From Rarobacter incanus (GTDB lineage: Bacteria; Actinomycetota; Actinomycetes; Actinomycetales; Cellulomonadaceae): 64,000 bases of DNA. The notes below the pieces were generated by a model. That model ran no database searches and was not told the DNA's origin. It saw only the letters and a program-made list of their open reading frames with translations. The DNA lies in the NCBI RefSeq assembly GCF_006715765.1, contig NZ_VFNV01000001.1, forward strand, positions 1,240,001 to 1,304,000, given 5' to 3'. Within the stretch, counting starts at the first letter, position 1; each line of letters begins with the position of its first letter. Positions 62,458-64,000 of the stretch are shown here, piece by piece. The position numbers were made by a program, and so were the translations under genes.

Positions 62458-63099
62458 ATGGAACTTCACGTAGCTGACCACCCCCTCATTGCTCACAAAG
62501 TCACCGTCTTGCGCGACAAGAACACCGATTCCCCGACCTTCAGACGTTTGGTTGAAGAATTGGTGACACTTTTGGCGTACGAGGCAACCCGCGACGTGCG
62601 CGTCGAACAGGTTGAGGTGACCACGCCGGTTGCGACGACCACCGGCACGCACATCGCAGACCCTCGTCCCATCGTCGTCCCGATCCTGCGTGCCGGCCTT
62701 GGCATGTTGGACGGCATGGTCAAACTCCTGCCGACCGCCGAAGTCGGGTTCCTGGGAATGCTGCGCGACGAAACGACGCTGGAGGCCGTCACCTACGCAA
62801 ACCGCCTGCCCAATGACATGCGCGGACGTCAGTGCTTCCTGATCGACCCCATGCTCGCAACCGGCGGCACACTGATCATGGCTATCGAATACCTGCTCGA
62901 ACTGGGCGCCCGTGACGTCACTGCCGTGTGCCTGCTCGCAGCGCCCGAGGGCATCGAAGCCGTGCGCGAGGCGATCGAGGGCACGGGCGCCAGCGTCAAA
63001 ATCGTCGTTGCCGCAGTCGACGAGCGGCTGAACGAAAAGGGCTACATCGTCCCCGGTTTGGGGGACGCCGGCGACCGCCTCTACGGCGTCGTGGACTAG
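62458..63099 (+). CDS. upp: Uracil phosphoribosyltransferase
   Basis: 213-residue pyrimidine-salvage enzyme: uracil + PRPP to UMP. PRPP loop [14 protein letters not shown] (about 126-139), [10 protein letters not shown] and C-terminal uracil-binding [12 protein letters not shown] are complete. TAGCGT (62445-62450) lies 7 nt before ATG 62458, fitting a leaderless start. Divergent from the tRNA deaminase. Full length. Confidence 0.97.
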   Translation: MELHVADHPLIAHKVTVLRDKNTDSPTFRRLVEELVTLLAYEATRDVRVEQVEVTTPVATTTGTHIADPRPIVVPILRAGLGMLDGMVKLLPTAEVGFLGMLRDETTLEAVTYANRLPNDMRGRQCFLIDPMLATGGTLIMAIEYLLELGARDVTAVCLLAAPEGIEAVREAIEGTGASVKIVVAAVDERLNEKGYIVPGLGDAGDRLYGVVD

Positions 63100-63119
63100 G
63101 CCCGCCCTGCAAGCAACGA

Positions 63120-63166
63120 TGCCCCGGCGGGGGTTGATGACTTACGTCGTCTCCGCCGCCGGGGCA
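63120..63166. terminator. 11-bp hairpin after upp
   Basis: TGCCCCGGCGG (63120-63130) and CCGCCGGGGCA (63156-63166) pair around a 25-nt loop. No T-run follows on the plus strand. Could be a terminator or RNA-end structure. Confidence 0.5.
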
Positions 63167-63294
63167 CCTGCAAGAATTATGCCACGAGATTCCCGCGCCT
63201 CGTGCCAAAAAATTAAGAAACGCGTTCGTGCACTATTTGCCCCACGAACGCGTTTCCACTGAATTTCCGGGAATTCAAACGAAATGAAATCCGG

Positions 63295-63600
63295 TCAGCG
63301 CGACTCGAATGTAAGGCATCCAGGGTGACTCACGTTGTCAGGTCCCGCCCCAATGCGCACGGACGCCGCGCCACACTCTAGGTGAGAGTTGTGCGAGCAG
63401 TCGGAGCGGTGGCACGCGCCAACCTCGGCGACTACCTTGTCCAGTCCCCCCTTGACGCTAAGGGGAATGAACGTTGCGCAGCTCGCGGAGCTTGCACCGC
63501 CGATAGTGATGGCACCCGCGTGGCAGGCGTGTTCGGTGTTGTAGGAGCACCCGTCAACGGAGCACTCGGCGATCTGGGGAAGGTCAGCTACGGTCGACAT
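63295..63600 (-). CDS. Protein with two DUF1540 Cys-rich motifs
   Basis: 101 residues. Two repeats, ECSVDGCSYNTEHACHAGAI (12-31) and ACHRSDCSHNSHLECGAASV (62-81), each with the DUF1540 pattern C-x4/3-C-x-N-x-x-x-x-C and a later Cys (CATF, CLTF). Eight cysteines in two sets, likely metal-binding. AGGAGG lies about 6 nt before the start ATG 63600 and AT-rich sequence upstream (63601-63740) should hold its promoter. Function unknown; frequent in actinobacteria and spore formers. Confidence 0.85.
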   Translation of the reverse strand: MSTVADLPQIAECSVDGCSYNTEHACHAGAITIGGASSASCATFIPLSVKGGLDKVVAEVGACHRSDCSHNSHLECGAASVRIGAGPDNVSHPGCLTFESR

Positions 63601-63726
63601 TTCGGCCTCCTAATGGTGAGATTTCTTGACTGATTTCACCACGATAAACCGAATTAATAAATCCCGCTAGCAAGTTAGGCCAAACTAATTAATGCGAATT
63701 CGCCAACGAATTAGACAACATATTTG

Positions 63727-64000
63727 TTAGTTATTTGATTCATTCGTTGGCGTTTGAGCGCCCTGCCGGTGCGCGTGCCGGACTTGCCCGCGGCTCGGAC
63801 CCAGCGCACCGCGAACAACGACGGTTCCCGATTCGCGCTGTGTGCGCGTCTTGCGCACGACAACCACGTTGCCCGACGAACCGGCAGAAAAGATCCGGCT
63901 GCCGGGTTCGCGGGTGAGGAGCAAATCAATGTGCCCGCGCAGCCGTGTAACCTCCGACTCAAGCGCCAGGATACGGCGAATGCCCGCGAGGTTGATTCCC
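63727..64000 (-). CDS. MerR-family regulator, HspR-like, C-terminal part (cut by right edge)
   Basis: Minus-strand frame open from the right edge to TAA at 63727. The first residues read GINLAGIRRILALE, the start of the third/fourth helix of the HspR/MerR fold, followed by SEVTRLRGHIDLLLTREPGS, then a basic tail without further domains. GINLAGIRRIL is characteristic of HspR, the repressor of dnaK operons. The N-terminal DNA-binding part and the presumed dnaK-grpE-dnaJ neighbours lie outside. A regulator of another MerR type cannot be excluded. Confidence 0.65.
   Translation of the reverse strand, partial: GINLAGIRRILALESEVTRLRGHIDLLLTREPGSRIFSAGSSGNVVVVRKTRTQRESGTVVVRGALGPSRGQVRHAHRQGAQTPTNESNN

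Overview
The window is high-GC chromosomal DNA from an actinobacterium (class Actinomycetia). The evidence is the GC-rich codon use, a GlnR-type orphan regulator, a Crp-nth-ponA-phosphoesterase block laid out much like Mycobacterium tuberculosis Rv3670-Rv3683, an actinobacterial Tad pilus operon, family 1 encapsulin, and many leaderless starts (TANNNT followed 6-7 nt later by ATG/GTG). I do not assign a species.

Layout. 0-8 kb: a Tad/Flp pilus operon on the minus strand (ssd-like, tadA, tadB, tadC) and, about 4.5 kb further on, the start of a DUF4244 pilin-like gene cut by the left edge. Between tadC and that pilin lie a zinc/cobalt efflux ATPase with its CzrA-like regulator and a compact restriction-modification pair. 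8-16 kb: HAD phosphatase, formate/nitrite channel, dtd, a VapBC-like pair, a nitrobindin-like/ygfZ operon with a 35-residue membrane protein, and glnR. 16-22 kb: hydrolase, nth, crp, RidA, DUF4177, ponA, phosphoesterase and tRNA-Pro. 22-25.3 kb is accessory: degenerate repeats, an excisionase-like HTH plus PIN pair, and gene debris. 25-32 kb: MarR, a sugar transporter plus inositol-type dehydrogenase, DAHP synthase behind a Trp-Tyr-Phe leader peptide and hairpin, and an encapsulin with its DyP peroxidase cargo.

32-46 kb: a NarL-type two-component system, a DUF4352-like membrane protein, ketopantoate reductase, DksA/TraR protein, asd-lysC, recR, a quinone-reductase-like gene with a 32-bp tandem repeat at its 3' end, dnaX, the SRP RNA, an SRPBCC protein and an acyl-CoA synthetase. 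46-56 kb: two secreted proteins of unknown function, a divergent two-component pair, tRNA-Ser(GGA), an amino-acid module (APC permease, Lrp, aminotransferase), and a LytR-C protein. 56-61 kb: a PadR-controlled ABC exporter operon with a clear operator, then a decayed IS3 transposase fragment. 61-64 kb: tRNA-Ser(CGA) with a duplicated 3' end and terminator, tRNA deaminase, upp, a double DUF1540 protein, and the C-terminal part of an HspR-like regulator cut by the right edge.

Most of the window is core metabolism and housekeeping. The most promising items are the aromatic leader attenuator, the Tad operon split by a metal-efflux and restriction island, the HTH-PIN pair, active-site substitutions in the nitrobindin-like, PIN and hydrolase proteins, and several local repeat expansions.
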